Origin: Ilumatobacter coccineus YM16-304
GTDB taxonomy: Bacteria > Actinomycetota > Acidimicrobiia > Acidimicrobiales > Ilumatobacteraceae
Reading direction: 5' to 3'
NCBI RefSeq assembly: GCF_000348785.1
Contig: NC_020520.1
Span: 1,054,001-1,118,000, forward strand
Length of the DNA stretch: 64,000 nt
Below are positions 43,110-51,595 of the stretch, in pieces. Position 1 is the stretch's first letter. Each line of letters begins with the position of its first letter. The position numbers and the translations under genes were made by a program. The notes beneath the pieces were generated by a model that did no database searches, had not been told where the DNA came from, and saw only the letters and a list, made by a program, of their open reading frames with translations.

Positions 43110-44662
43110 CGCGGAAGAATCCTCTGCACCGTGTTGTCCAAGGAGTTCGACACCCAGACACTGGTGCCGTCGAACATGGCTCCCCACGGCCCAGCGCCGA
43201 CGGGAATCGTTCCGACGACGGTCTGGAACAGCGGATCGATCACATCGACCGTGTTGGAGTAGTAGTTGGCGAGGTAGACCGACGTGCCGTCGAAGGCAAC
43301 GGCGGTCGGCGAGGTCGGTTCTCCGAGGAGGATCGTGTTCGTCACGGTGTTCGTCGAAGGGTCGATGACCGACACGCTGCTCTCGCCCGAGGTGTTGGCG
43401 AAGTTGGTGTTGGCGACCCAGATCTGGCCGGCGCCGTAGGCGACATCGTTGGGACCGAGGCCGACCGTGATCGACGTCGCTCCCGATCCGAGGTCGTTCG
43501 GGTCGATCACCGACACGGTGTTGCCGAGCGCGTTCGCCACGTAGACGTCGGTCGCCGAGCGGGCGACACCGCGTGGCGACGCGCCGACCGAGATCGTTGC
43601 GACGACCGTCCCGCTGGCGAGGTCGACCACGCTCACCGAGTTGCTGGCGGCGTTGGCGACGAACAGCACGTCGTCGACCACCGTCATGCCGGCCGGGATG
43701 ACCCCGACGGTGACCGACGTGCCGGTGAACGCCCGCGTCGCCGGATCGATCGTGCGCACCGTTCCGGGCGAGACGCCATCCGGGTGACCGACAGCGACGT
43801 AGACGAGTCCGTCGTGCACGTGGAGATCATTGGTGTAACCGTCGACCGGCACTCGGGCGACCACGGAGTTCGTGCCGGGGTCGATCACCGTCACCTCGCT
43901 GCTACCGGTGTTGCTGAAGTTGGCCACGTAGACCACGTCGCCATCGGTGACCATCGCATGCGGGACGTCGCCGGTGGGCCCGATGGTGGCCGGCTTGGCG
44001 GGGTCGAGTTCCCACCGTTCGTCGCGCATGTCAGCCGGGTCGAATCGGTAGGGGTCGCCAGAGGCACCAGCGGGTCCGACCGCACCATCGGTTCCGTCGG
44101 GCCCGGTGGGACCCTGGTCTCCCTGCGGGCCCTTCGCGCCGACGTCGTCGCTCGGTTGGAAGAACCCGTTGACGTCGATCACGACGTGGACCGTGCCGAA
44201 CGCGTTGAACACGTTGAACTCACCGCTCGCCGACAGCGGCACGTTCGCGGCGTTGGGAGTGGGAGCCTGGCCGGCGGTGTAGTTGAGGTTGGCGGTGCCG
44301 GGGTTGTCGACGCCGGCCGGGTAGAGCGTCATGAAGCTGCGTGCGGTGGGGGCGATGGCGACGGTGTTGGTGGCGATCGCCGTCGCGGTCGCGGGGATGT
44401 CGCAGGGCGAGTCGGCGTCGCCGGAACCCCACGCCGTGAAGGTGGCCGTCTCCTCGGCGCCGATGGCGGTTGCACGCGGGCCGACGTTGACATCGTCACC
44501 AGGTCGGGTGTCGATGAGGCGGCAGGGGGTGATCGACACGAACACCGACTCGGCCGACTCGCCGGCACCCGAGGCGATCTGCGTGCCGACGACAGCGCAG
44601 GCAGCGAAGATCGACGCGGCCGCCGCGATGTTCCACCCCCGTCCCTGCACGCGGCCGACCAT
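43106..44662 (-). CDS. Secreted RLVDTR-head, collagen-linker, beta-propeller protein (paralogue 5)
   Basis: This 518-residue protein is the first gene of the trio. ATG at 44662 (MVGRVQGRGWN) is preferred over an upstream TTG. A signal segment (AAAASIFAACAVVGTQIASGA) leads to ITPCRLIDTRPG and a head ending DVNGFFQPS. The linker is GAKGPQGDQGPTGPDGTDG. The propeller carries clear YVTN blades (VVDLASGTVVATISVGASPRGVARSA-type, VYVANALGNTVSVID). The promoter must lie in the 96-bp gap shared with the divergent DUF3107 gene. Confidence 0.85.
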   Translation of the reverse strand: MVGRVQGRGWNIAAAASIFAACAVVGTQIASGAGESAESVFVSITPCRLIDTRPGDDVNVGPRATAIGAEETATFTAWGSGDADSPCDIPATATAIATNTVAIAPTARSFMTLYPAGVDNPGTANLNYTAGQAPTPNAANVPLSASGEFNVFNAFGTVHVVIDVNGFFQPSDDVGAKGPQGDQGPTGPDGTDGAVGPAGASGDPYRFDPADMRDERWELDPAKPATIGPTGDVPHAMVTDGDVVYVANFSNTGSSEVTVIDPGTNSVVARVPVDGYTNDLHVHDGLVYVAVGHPDGVSPGTVRTIDPATRAFTGTSVTVGVIPAGMTVVDDVLFVANAASNSVSVVDLASGTVVATISVGASPRGVARSATDVYVANALGNTVSVIDPNDLGSGATSITVGLGPNDVAYGAGQIWVANTNFANTSGESSVSVIDPSTNTVTNTILLGEPTSPTAVAFDGTSVYLANYYSNTVDVIDPLFQTVVGTIPVGAGPWGAMFDGTSVWVSNSLDNTVQRILPR

Positions 44663-44758
44663 AGCCCATGGCAATCGGCGGCCGTCCAGAGTTCTGCGCG
44701 GGAGCAGATCGGCGAGCGGCGCGGCAGTCGAAGCGGCGTCGACCGGTAGCGTGGAGGC

Positions 44759-44992
44759 GTGGACGTACGCATCGGAGTGACCCAGGCCCCTCGTGAGATC
44801 AGCATCGAACTCGGCGACGACGCCGATCGTGCCGATCTGAAGGCTCGCATCGAAGCGGCGCTGTCGGGAGCCTCCGACGTGCTGGCCATCACCGACAAGC
44901 GTGGCAACGAGTCGTTCGTCCCGTCGGCGAAGATCGCCTACGTCGAACTCGGCTCCCAGGAGGGCGGCCGTTCCATCGGCTTCGGTAGCTGA
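44759..44992 (+). CDS. DUF3107 family protein
   Basis: The 77-residue protein starts at GTG 44759. VRIGVTQAPREISIEL and ALSGASDVLAITDKRGNESFVPSAKIAYVELG are the conserved core of DUF3107, a small protein family widespread in Actinobacteria and of unknown function. The last part (GRSIGFGS) is also typical. It precedes the ArsA-like gene pair on the same strand with a 60-bp gap. Confidence 0.9.
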   Translation: MDVRIGVTQAPREISIELGDDADRADLKARIEAALSGASDVLAITDKRGNESFVPSAKIAYVELGSQEGGRSIGFGS

Positions 44993-45052
44993 CGCGGCTC
45001 ACCCACGACCCGCTGTGGTGACGAGCCCGTCGCAGCAGCACCCCATCACAAC

Positions 45053-46018
45053 ATGAACTCGCTTCTCGACCTCGACCTTCTCTGGGTGACCGGGAAGGGC
45101 GGCGTGGGCAAGACCACCGTGGCGGCCGCCATCGCCGAGGTCGCCGCGTCGTCGGGGCGACGCGTGCTCGTCTGTGAGATGGACGCGAAGGGCGCCCTCG
45201 CCACGGCCTTCGAAGTCGGCGAGCTCGAGTTCGACCCGACCGAAGTGCAGCCGAACCTGCACGCCATGACGATGAGCACCGAGGACTCCCTGCGCGAGTA
45301 CCTCCGACTCTTCGTCAAGATCCCGTTCCTCGGACGCATCGGCCCCCTCGCCTCCACGTTCGACTTCGTCGCCGACGCCGCTCCAGGCGTCAAGGAGATC
45401 CTGGCCGTCGGCAAGCTCTGCTACGAGGTGCGAGAGCGGCACTACGACCTCGTCATCGTCGACGCCGAAGCCTCCGGCCACGTCGTCAGCCAGATCGGTG
45501 CGCCGAAGGTCATCGCCGATCTCGTGCAGGTCGGCCTCGTCAAAGACCAGACCCAGTGGATGCTCGACATCCTCGAAGACCCCACCCGTACGGGTGTCGC
45601 CGTGGTCACCACGCCGGAGGAGATGCCGGTGACCGAGTCGATCGAGCTGCTCGAGAAGCTGACCGCCGAAACCGGCAGTCATCCTCGAGTCGTCGTCGCC
45701 AACCGCGTGTTGCCGGCCATGTTCAACCGCCGCGAGCAGCCGATCGCCCAGCGGCTCGGCGAGGTGCTGCCGATCCTCACCGACGCGATCGGGCCGGGCG
45801 TCGACGCGGTGGTCGAGGCGGGCACGATCGTCGAGGCTCGGCGGACCATCGGCGCCGGACACCTCGATCGTCTCCGCACCGCGATCGCCGAGTTCGACCT
45901 CACCGTCGACGACGCGCCACTGCCGATCCTCACCGTCCCCGAACTCTTTGGACGATCACACGGTCGTCGCGTCGTGTCGCTCGTCGCCGACTCCCTGAGT
46001 GACGAGCTCGACGTATGA
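45053..46018 (+). CDS. ArsA/Get3-like ATPase, first of a pair
   Basis: The 321-residue protein has a deviant Walker A (VTGKGGVGKTTVAAA, near residue 12), VCEMDAKGALATAF, and a switch region VIVDAEASGHVV where classical ArsA has DTAPTGH. It pairs with the next gene, overlapping by ATGA. The arrangement matches the mycobacterial Rv3679-Rv3680 pair, described as a heteromeric, Get3-like ATPase. There is no sign of arsenite genes nearby. A role in membrane-protein or metabolite handling is more likely than arsenic efflux. Confidence 0.85.
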   Translation: MNSLLDLDLLWVTGKGGVGKTTVAAAIAEVAASSGRRVLVCEMDAKGALATAFEVGELEFDPTEVQPNLHAMTMSTEDSLREYLRLFVKIPFLGRIGPLASTFDFVADAAPGVKEILAVGKLCYEVRERHYDLVIVDAEASGHVVSQIGAPKVIADLVQVGLVKDQTQWMLDILEDPTRTGVAVVTTPEEMPVTESIELLEKLTAETGSHPRVVVANRVLPAMFNRREQPIAQRLGEVLPILTDAIGPGVDAVVEAGTIVEARRTIGAGHLDRLRTAIAEFDLTVDDAPLPILTVPELFGRSHGRRVVSLVADSLSDELDV

Positions 46019-47199
46019 GCCAGCGCGACCTCGACTCCCTGCTCGCCAGCCGCGAGATGATCCTGGTGGCCGGGTCGGGCGGCGTCGGCAAGACCACCGT
46101 CGCCGCCGCGATGGGCATCGCCGCGGTACAACGCCATGCCGGCAAGGTGCTCGTCCTCACCGTCGACCCGGCACGTCGCTTGGCCACGGCACTCGGTCTC
46201 GAAGCTTTCGGCAACACGCCCGTACGCATCGACCCCAAGGCGCTGAAGCGGGCCGGCATCACCGCCCGCGGTGAGCTCCACGTGGCGATGCTCGACACGA
46301 AGGCCGGGTGGGACGAACTCATCGAGCGGCATGCCCCCGATCACGCCACGCGCGACGCGGTACTCGCCAATCCGCTCTACCAGAACATCACCGGTCGCTT
46401 CGTGCGCAGTCACGACTACCTGGCGATGGAGCAGCTGCACGATCTGCACGCCACCGGCGAGTACGACCTCGTCATCGTCGACACGCCGCCGTCGCGCAAC
46501 GCGCTCACGATCCTCGATGCTCCGAGTCAGATGGCCGAGTTCTTCGGGAGTCGCTTGCTTCGTTGGCTCACGGTGCCGTACCGCTCGCGGCTGTTCACCG
46601 TCGCTTCCAAGCCGTTCTACAAGGTCGCCGACGGCGTGCTCGGCTCCCGCTTCCTGCAAGACATCGCCGACTTCTTCATCCTGTTCCAGGCGATGGAGAA
46701 GGGGTTCGTCACACGCGCCCGAATGGTCGAGGCGCTGCTCGTCGATCCGCGTACCGCGTTCGTCATCGTGTCGACCCTCGAAACGGCGCCGAGCCACGAA
46801 GCGGCATTCCTCGCCCGCGAACTCGAAGACCGCCACATGCCGCTGGGGGCGATCATCGCCAACCGCGTCCTCCCGTCCGATCTGGCCGAGTCGCAGTCGC
46901 GCCGTGCCGCCGAAGCACTGCTCGCCGCCGTCGCCGACAACGACTCCACGCTCGCCCACGACGTGGCCGACGCATTCGTCGACGGAGCGCCGGCCGACGC
47001 CGACGTCAAGCGCGTGCGGCGGGTGTTGCGCCAGCTCGCGACGCGCTTCGACGACCTGTCGATGGTGGCGGCACGCGAAGCCGACCGGCGGGCAGAACTG
47101 GCCGAGATCGCCCCGCTGATGCTCGACATCCCGTGGCTGTCGGGCGACATCCACGACCTCGCCGGACTCCAGAATTTGGCGGAGTACCTGCGCGACTGA
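46015..47199 (+). CDS. ArsA/Get3-like ATPase, second of a pair
   Basis: The 394-residue partner has Walker A VAGSGGVGKTTVAAA near residue 17, VDPARRLATALGL and VIVDTPPSRNALTILDAP, which is the more typical ArsA switch. A helical insertion (about 170-230, SRLFTVASKPFYKVADGVLG) may form a hydrophobic surface. It should dimerise with the preceding product. The PdtaS-like kinase gene follows after 25 bp, so the three may share a transcript. Confidence 0.87.
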   Translation: MSQRDLDSLLASREMILVAGSGGVGKTTVAAAMGIAAVQRHAGKVLVLTVDPARRLATALGLEAFGNTPVRIDPKALKRAGITARGELHVAMLDTKAGWDELIERHAPDHATRDAVLANPLYQNITGRFVRSHDYLAMEQLHDLHATGEYDLVIVDTPPSRNALTILDAPSQMAEFFGSRLLRWLTVPYRSRLFTVASKPFYKVADGVLGSRFLQDIADFFILFQAMEKGFVTRARMVEALLVDPRTAFVIVSTLETAPSHEAAFLARELEDRHMPLGAIIANRVLPSDLAESQSRRAAEALLAAVADNDSTLAHDVADAFVDGAPADADVKRVRRVLRQLATRFDDLSMVAAREADRRAELAEIAPLMLDIPWLSGDIHDLAGLQNLAEYLRD

Positions 47200-47224
47200 C
47201 TCCGATGCGGCAGACTCACCAGTG

Positions 47225-48739
47225 ATGACGTCGCTTGCAGACCTCTCCCGCGAACACTCCCTTCTCGATCGCGAAGACATCGACCACCTGAATCGGCTGT
47301 CGGCCGAGTGGGCTTTTCTCGCCGATCTGTGCTTCGCCGACCTGTTCTTACACATCCGGGCACAGTCCGGTCGGTGGATGGTGGTCGACCAGGTTCGACC
47401 CGCCACCAACCAGACGATGTACGTCACCGACCACGTCGGCAAGTGGGCGACGGCGGGCGAAGACCAGATCAACGCGTCGTTCGAGACCGGCATGCGCATC
47501 GAAGGCGAGATCGAACCCGTCGACGGTGACACGGCCGACTCGTCGTCGATCGCCCGCATCGTGGCGATCCCGGTCCGACGTGCCGGACGGGTCATCGCGG
47601 TGCTGACCAAGGAGTGGATCGTGCGCGCCGGCCGGCTTCCGGGCGAGCTCGAACACCACTACTCGCTGATCTTCGAGAAGTTCGTCGAGATGATCGAACA
47701 CGGCACGTTCCCGTTCGAAGGTCGTGTGGCCGACTCCAGCGCGGCGCCGCGCGTGGGCGACGGCGTGCTCATGCTCGACGGTGATGGTGCGGTCACGTAC
47801 GTGTCGCCGAACGCGACGACCGCGCTGCACCGAGTCGGCATCCACGCCAACCCGGTCGGCATGCGGTTGGCCGAACTCGGCTTCCACGACGGCGCAGCGC
47901 GTCAGGCGTTCGAGCGGCGCGAACCGGTCATCGAAGAGTTCGAGCAAGGGTCCGACGTGGCGTTGCTCGCACGCTGCGTTCCGTTGCTCCGCGGTGAACC
48001 CGACTCCGCCACGGTGGCCGGCGGCCTGCTGCTGCTCCGTGACGTCACCGAGCTACGCAAGCGTGACCGACTCCTCTTGTCGAAAGACGCCACGATCCGC
48101 GAGATCCATCACCGGGTCAAGAACAACCTGCAGACGATCTCGTCGCTGCTCCGCCTGCAGGCCCGTCGACTCGAGAGCGACGAAGCCAAAGCGGCCGTGG
48201 GCGAATCGGTGCGCCGTATCCGCACGATCGCCCTCGTGCACGAGTCGCTCTCTCGCGAGGCCGGTGACGACATCGCGTTCATCGAGATCGTTCGTCCGCT
48301 GCTGCGTCTCGCCGAGGAAGGGCTGCAGTCGCCCGATCGCCCGGTGCGGTTCTCGGTCACGGGCTCGGGCGGACGCATTCCGGCCGACACGGCCACACCG
48401 CTCTCGGTGGTGCTCACCGAACTGCTGCAGAACGCCGTCGACCACGGGTTCCCCGAAGGCAGCGGCGGGGGAGAGGTCGCCGTTGTGCTCGGTCGTGAAG
48501 GCGAGCATCTCGAACTGCGCGTGATCGACAACGGGCGCGGACTCGACCCGGGCTTCGAGATCGATCAGGCCACCGGACTCGGCCTCTCGATCGTGCGCAC
48601 GCTCGTGACGACCGAACTCAACGGCACGATCGTGATGCGCCCGGCCACGCAGGCCGACCTCGAAGCCGTGTCGCTCGAAGGCGTCGGAAACGCCCGCGGC
48701 ACCGTCGTAGAACTCCGCGTCCACACCCGCGACGACTGA
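47225..48739 (+). CDS. pdtaS: PdtaS-like sensor histidine kinase (HisKA_2 family)
   Basis: This soluble 504-residue kinase has an N-terminal GAF-like sensor (about 1-165; WMVVDQVRPATNQTMYVTD and ARIVAIPVRRAGRVIAVL). A PAS-like domain follows (about 175-280; GVLMLDGDGAVTYVSPNAT). The HisKA_2 phosphoacceptor is IREIHHRVKNNLQTISSLL near residue 295, and the ATPase domain has N-box LLQNAVDHG and G-box DNGRGLDPG and GLGLSIVRTL. No membrane helix is present. In mycobacteria PdtaS signals to PdtaR, an ANTAR RNA-binding regulator; no such partner is encoded in this window. ATG 47225 is used; GTG 47222 is equally possible. Confidence 0.9.
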   Translation: MTSLADLSREHSLLDREDIDHLNRLSAEWAFLADLCFADLFLHIRAQSGRWMVVDQVRPATNQTMYVTDHVGKWATAGEDQINASFETGMRIEGEIEPVDGDTADSSSIARIVAIPVRRAGRVIAVLTKEWIVRAGRLPGELEHHYSLIFEKFVEMIEHGTFPFEGRVADSSAAPRVGDGVLMLDGDGAVTYVSPNATTALHRVGIHANPVGMRLAELGFHDGAARQAFERREPVIEEFEQGSDVALLARCVPLLRGEPDSATVAGGLLLLRDVTELRKRDRLLLSKDATIREIHHRVKNNLQTISSLLRLQARRLESDEAKAAVGESVRRIRTIALVHESLSREAGDDIAFIEIVRPLLRLAEEGLQSPDRPVRFSVTGSGGRIPADTATPLSVVLTELLQNAVDHGFPEGSGGGEVAVVLGREGEHLELRVIDNGRGLDPGFEIDQATGLGLSIVRTLVTTELNGTIVMRPATQADLEAVSLEGVGNARGTVVELRVHTRDD

Positions 48740-48781
48740 CGACGCGCAGGAACACCGCTCGCCCCGCCCCCTCCCAGTCGG

Positions 48782-48828
48782 TTTGTGTGACCGATTCTGA
48801 CGGCGGGGCGCGCTTTTGGTCACACAGA
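48782..48828. repeat. GTGTGACCGA hairpin element, copy A
   Basis: GTGTGACC (48785-48792) pairs with GGTCACAC (48818-48825) around a 25-nt loop that starts GATTCTGACGG and ends CGCTTTT. Five copies of this element occur: A and B upstream of the sigma-factor gene, and C, D and E downstream of its partner gene. The remainder of 48740-48937 has no other feature apart from the unlocated sigma promoter. Confidence 0.85.
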
Positions 48829-48841
48829 CTGCGAGCTTCGG

Positions 48842-48890
48842 GTTTGTGTGACCGATTCTGACGGTGGCACGCGCTTTCGCTCACGCAGAT
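48842..48890. repeat. GTGTGACCGA hairpin element, copy B
   Basis: Shares GTTTGTGTGACCGATTCTGA with copy A, then diverges. The right arm is degenerate (TCGCTCACGC), so the hairpin is weaker. It lies 48 bp upstream of the sigma factor start. Confidence 0.8.
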
Positions 48891-48937
48891 CGGTGGGTGT
48901 GTCATCGTTTGGTGAGGCTGGCGCGTTGTAGGGGTGT

Positions 48938-49483
48938 ATGTCGTTCGAAGAGCAGTTCGCAGAGTTGGCGCCGTTGGCGTATCGCACTGCGTTCCGGATC
49001 GTCGGCGTGCGTTCCGAAGCGGAGGAGATCGCACAGGACACGATGGCGAAGGCCTTGCAACGCTGGTCGAAGATCAGCGGCCACGCCCGCCCCTGGGTCT
49101 GCCGTGTCGCCGCGAACGACGCGATCGGAGCCGTTCGCAAACGCAACCGACGACGGTCGATCGACCGGCAGACGTTCACCCCTGACCCGACCGACGGCGG
49201 TGCAGCGGCGGTGCAACGGCTCGATCTGCAGCGCGTGCTGCTCGATCTCCCGAAGCGACAGCGAGAGGTGGTGGCCCTTCGCTACGTCGCCGATCTCACC
49301 GAAGCCGACGTGGCCGCCGAGCTGAAGCTGTCGCTCGGCACCGTGAAGACCCACGCGCGGCGCGCCCTCGAGGCGCTCCGCACCGCGCTGGGCGACGACG
49401 AATCATCGGCGACCACTCACACCACATCACCGACCGACTCGACCGCACACACGGAGGCGACGACCGATGCTCGAACAACTTGA
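48938..49483 (+). CDS. ECF-type RNA polymerase sigma factor
   Basis: This 181-residue group 4 sigma factor has region 2 from about residue 5 to 75 (LAYRTAFRIVGVRSEAEEIAQDTMAKALQRW, then HARPWVCRVAANDAIG). Region 4 is about 95-150 (LLDLPKRQREVVALRYVADLTEADVAAELKLSLGTVKTHARRALEAL). The last 30 residues are a T/S/D-rich tail. Its 3' end overlaps the next gene by 17 bp, and that gene encodes a membrane protein that could control it. Two hairpin repeats lie immediately upstream. Confidence 0.92.
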   Translation: MSFEEQFAELAPLAYRTAFRIVGVRSEAEEIAQDTMAKALQRWSKISGHARPWVCRVAANDAIGAVRKRNRRRSIDRQTFTPDPTDGGAAAVQRLDLQRVLLDLPKRQREVVALRYVADLTEADVAAELKLSLGTVKTHARRALEALRTALGDDESSATTHTTSPTDSTAHTEATTDARTT

Positions 49484-50810
49484 CGATCCCAACCCGCCGG
49501 AGTTCGGCACGCTCGAACTGGGCAACGCGCTGCGCCGAGGCGCCGCTCGTCAGCGGAGAACGCGCCTGGGCGCCGTCTCGGTGGTCACCGTGTCGAGCCT
49601 CGTGCTCGGCGGTGTGCTGATCGGCCGGGCCACGGCCGATGCTCCCGACCGTGTGGTCACCTCGCAGCCCGAGGCGACCGTGACGCCAACGGTCCCCGAC
49701 GACACGCTGCCGCTCACCGTCGACACGACCGTGCCGGCCATCACCGAGCCCGCCACGACGACCACCGTCGACCCACTCGAAGCAACCGAGTTCCCGCTGC
49801 TGGGAGATCGGGAGACCTCGCTCGGCGTCGACGAGTGGCTCCTCCCGCGCGACCTGCCCGACGGCTTCGAACAGCGCGGGGCATCGATCAACTACCAACT
49901 CGGGGTCGGTCCCGACGGCGAGCCGGATGTCAGTGGCGAGAGCAGAGTGCGCGTTCGGGCCATGTCCATCGTCGACGTCGGAGCCGACGACGCGAGCGTC
50001 GAGCTTCCCGCGACACCAGCCGGGCTGAGTCAGATCGACATCGAGATCAACGAGCGCCCGCTCGGAATCACTTCGTTCAACGGGTCTGCGCTTGCCACCA
50101 TGGAGATCGGCGGAGTCGAATGGCAACTCTCCACCTCCGACGGTCAGTCTCTCGGATACGACCATCTTGCTGAGCGCCGGGTGGGTGAGGGGTCGGTCGT
50201 GGTGCGAGGGTTCGGCAACGCGATCGGCGAGGAACAGTTTCTGCGAGTCGTCGAGAGCCTGGCGATCGTGCCGCGGTCGGAGGTCAGCGAGCCCGTGATC
50301 GACCCGTGGAGCCCCGACACCATCGAGATCGCGGAGGTCGAGGCCTTCGGCGAGTCGTACAGCGTGCGGCTCCAGACCTTCGACGGCGTGGAGGGGCACG
50401 ACGGGCCCTGGACGTGCCGGTACGAGCTGGCCGATCTCGGCTACTCCACCATCTGCGGCGACGACAACGTTGTTGACGGTGTGATGACCGGCGTCGAATT
50501 CCACAACGCGCACCACAACCAGGAGACGAACGAACTCGAAGTGTCGGCCTACGGCCTCGTGAGCCACGACGTCGATCGCATCGAACTGCTGATGTTCAAC
50601 GACGAGGTCGTCACCGTCCGCCCGGAGTCGACCGTGGAGGCACTCGACCGCGACGCGTGGGTGATGGTCGGATCGTTCCCGATCGGGCAGCGACTCGACC
50701 TCGGCGAGTTCCCGGTCTTCCTGCCCCCGACGATCCAGTCGATGACGGCCTACGACATCGACGGCAACGTGCTCGCCACCGACGTGGCCGACGACTGGCG
50801 CGACGAGTGA
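49467..50810 (+). CDS. Single-pass membrane protein encoded with the ECF sigma factor
   Basis: The 447-residue protein has a short cytoplasmic part (1-33; FGTLELGNALRRGAARQRRTR), one membrane helix (about 35-55, GAVSVVTVSSLVLGGVLIG), a T/P/V-rich stretch (about 60-110) and a large extracellular domain of no family I recognise. No zinc-binding anti-sigma motif (HxxxCxxC) is visible, so anti-sigma function is only suggested by the 17-bp overlap and topology. ATG at 49467 lies within the sigma gene's end. Three hairpin repeats follow its stop. Confidence 0.75.
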   Translation: MLEQLDDPNPPEFGTLELGNALRRGAARQRRTRLGAVSVVTVSSLVLGGVLIGRATADAPDRVVTSQPEATVTPTVPDDTLPLTVDTTVPAITEPATTTTVDPLEATEFPLLGDRETSLGVDEWLLPRDLPDGFEQRGASINYQLGVGPDGEPDVSGESRVRVRAMSIVDVGADDASVELPATPAGLSQIDIEINERPLGITSFNGSALATMEIGGVEWQLSTSDGQSLGYDHLAERRVGEGSVVVRGFGNAIGEEQFLRVVESLAIVPRSEVSEPVIDPWSPDTIEIAEVEAFGESYSVRLQTFDGVEGHDGPWTCRYELADLGYSTICGDDNVVDGVMTGVEFHNAHHNQETNELEVSAYGLVSHDVDRIELLMFNDEVVTVRPESTVEALDRDAWVMVGSFPIGQRLDLGEFPVFLPPTIQSMTAYDIDGNVLATDVADDWRDE

Positions 50811-50831
50811 TCACCCGGCAAGCGTCCCCGT

Positions 50832-50888
50832 CGCAGTTCGTGTGACCGATTCCGCGCGAGGCACGCGCTTTCGGTCGCACAAACTGCG
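50832..50888. repeat. GTGTGACCGA hairpin element, copy C (longest arms)
   Basis: CGCAGTTCGTGTGACCGA pairs with TCGGTCGCACAAACTGCG, 16 of 18 positions. The loop is changed (CCGCGCGAGGCACGCGC), but the stem is kept, as expected if structure is under selection or recently spread. Confidence 0.85.
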
Positions 50889-50899
50889 AGCTTCGAGGT

Positions 50900-50945
50900 C
50901 TGTGTGACCGATTCTGACGGTGGGGAGCGCTTTCGGTCACACAAA
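50900..50945. repeat. GTGTGACCGA hairpin element, copy D
   Basis: GTGTGACCGA (50902-50911) and TCGGTCACAC (50933-50942) are exact complements, with a loop close to that of copies A and B. Copies C and D are 11 bp apart. Confidence 0.85.
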
Positions 50946-50975
50946 CAACCCACTACGCAGACCGGGAACGCCGAA

Positions 50976-51023
50976 TTCTGCGTGACCGATTCCGCGACGG
51001 GCTCGCGCTTTCGGTGACGCGAA
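50976..51023. repeat. GTGTGACCGA hairpin element, copy E
   Basis: TTCTGCGTGACCGATTCCGC through GCGCTTTCGGTGACGCGAA resembles copy C in its loop. It ends 6 bp before the whiB stop on the other strand, so copies C-E fill the gap between two convergent genes. Confidence 0.8.
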
Positions 51024-51028
51024 CGGGG

Positions 51029-51346
51029 TCAGGCGGTGGCTGCGGCGGCGGCTTGGCGCTCGGCGCGGGCGGCGGCGACGCGCTTGCGGCGGATGACGCG
51101 GCGCTCTTCTTCGGTGAGTCCGCCCCAGATGCCCGAGTCCTGGTTGGTGTCGAGGGCGAAGTCGAGGCAGTCGCTCGCGGCGGTGCACTCGGCACACGTC
51201 GCCTTCGCGTGATCGATCTGCACCAGCGCGTTGCCTGTGGTTCCGACGGGGAAGAAGAGTGCCGGATCGGTGTCTCGGCAGAGGGCGTCGTCTCGCCAGT
51301 CGTAGTCGGCAGCTCCAAGAGCAAGGCTGGACGCAAGAATCGTCAC
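51029..51346 (-). CDS. WhiB-family iron-sulfur transcriptional regulator
   Basis: The 105-residue protein has the four [4Fe-4S] cysteines Cys23 (DDALCRDTDPALFFP), Cys51 and Cys54 (TCAEC) and Cys60 (SDCLDFAL). The turn GIWGGLTEEERR and a basic C-terminus (RRKRVAAARAERQ) follow. WhiB proteins bind the main sigma factor and respond to redox or NO. GTG at 51346 is chosen, since the frame is open far upstream but the WhiB fold starts here. A GAGGGGA ribosome site lies about 8 bp upstream. It is divergent from the glycerophosphodiesterase gene. Confidence 0.93.
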   Translation of the reverse strand: MTILASSLALGAADYDWRDDALCRDTDPALFFPVGTTGNALVQIDHAKATCAECTAASDCLDFALDTNQDSGIWGGLTEEERRVIRRKRVAAARAERQAAAAATA

Positions 51347-51443
51347 GTTTCTGTGGTTCCCCTCAGTAGTTGCGCGGTTGCTCCGACGTGCCCCAACTGA
51401 GCGCCCCGGCCCGCCGCGCTGTGTGCGGTGCTTGCAGAACACA

Positions 51444-51467
51444 ACTTTGCTCTGCGCTCTGCAAAGT
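51444..51467. promoter_or_regulatory. Dyad in the whiB divergent promoter region
   Basis: ACTTTGC (51444-51450) and GCAAAGT (51461-51467) form a perfect 7-bp dyad with a 10-bp centre, about 100 bp upstream of whiB. It could be a regulator site or a leader hairpin. The rest of the 249-bp gap shows nothing clear. Confidence 0.35.
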
Positions 51468-51595
51468 AGGCGCGACCTTCCGTCCCCGCAAGGGCCACTT
51501 TGTGTGACGCATGACCGCCCAGCCTTCTTCGGTCGCGAGTTGTCAACTGGCGTCGCTCGCGCGGTCGCGTCCGCGGTCTGGGCCATACTCCGAGG

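Noticed and set aside
45053-47199. Arsenite efflux operon
   Set aside because: ArsA-like ATPases only; no arsB, arsC, arsD or arsR nearby, and the pair fits the Rv3679-Rv3680 type better.
48782-51023. Insertion-sequence ends or a transposon around the sigma locus
   Set aside because: No transposase and no target duplications seen; the hairpin elements are kept as repeats of unknown type.
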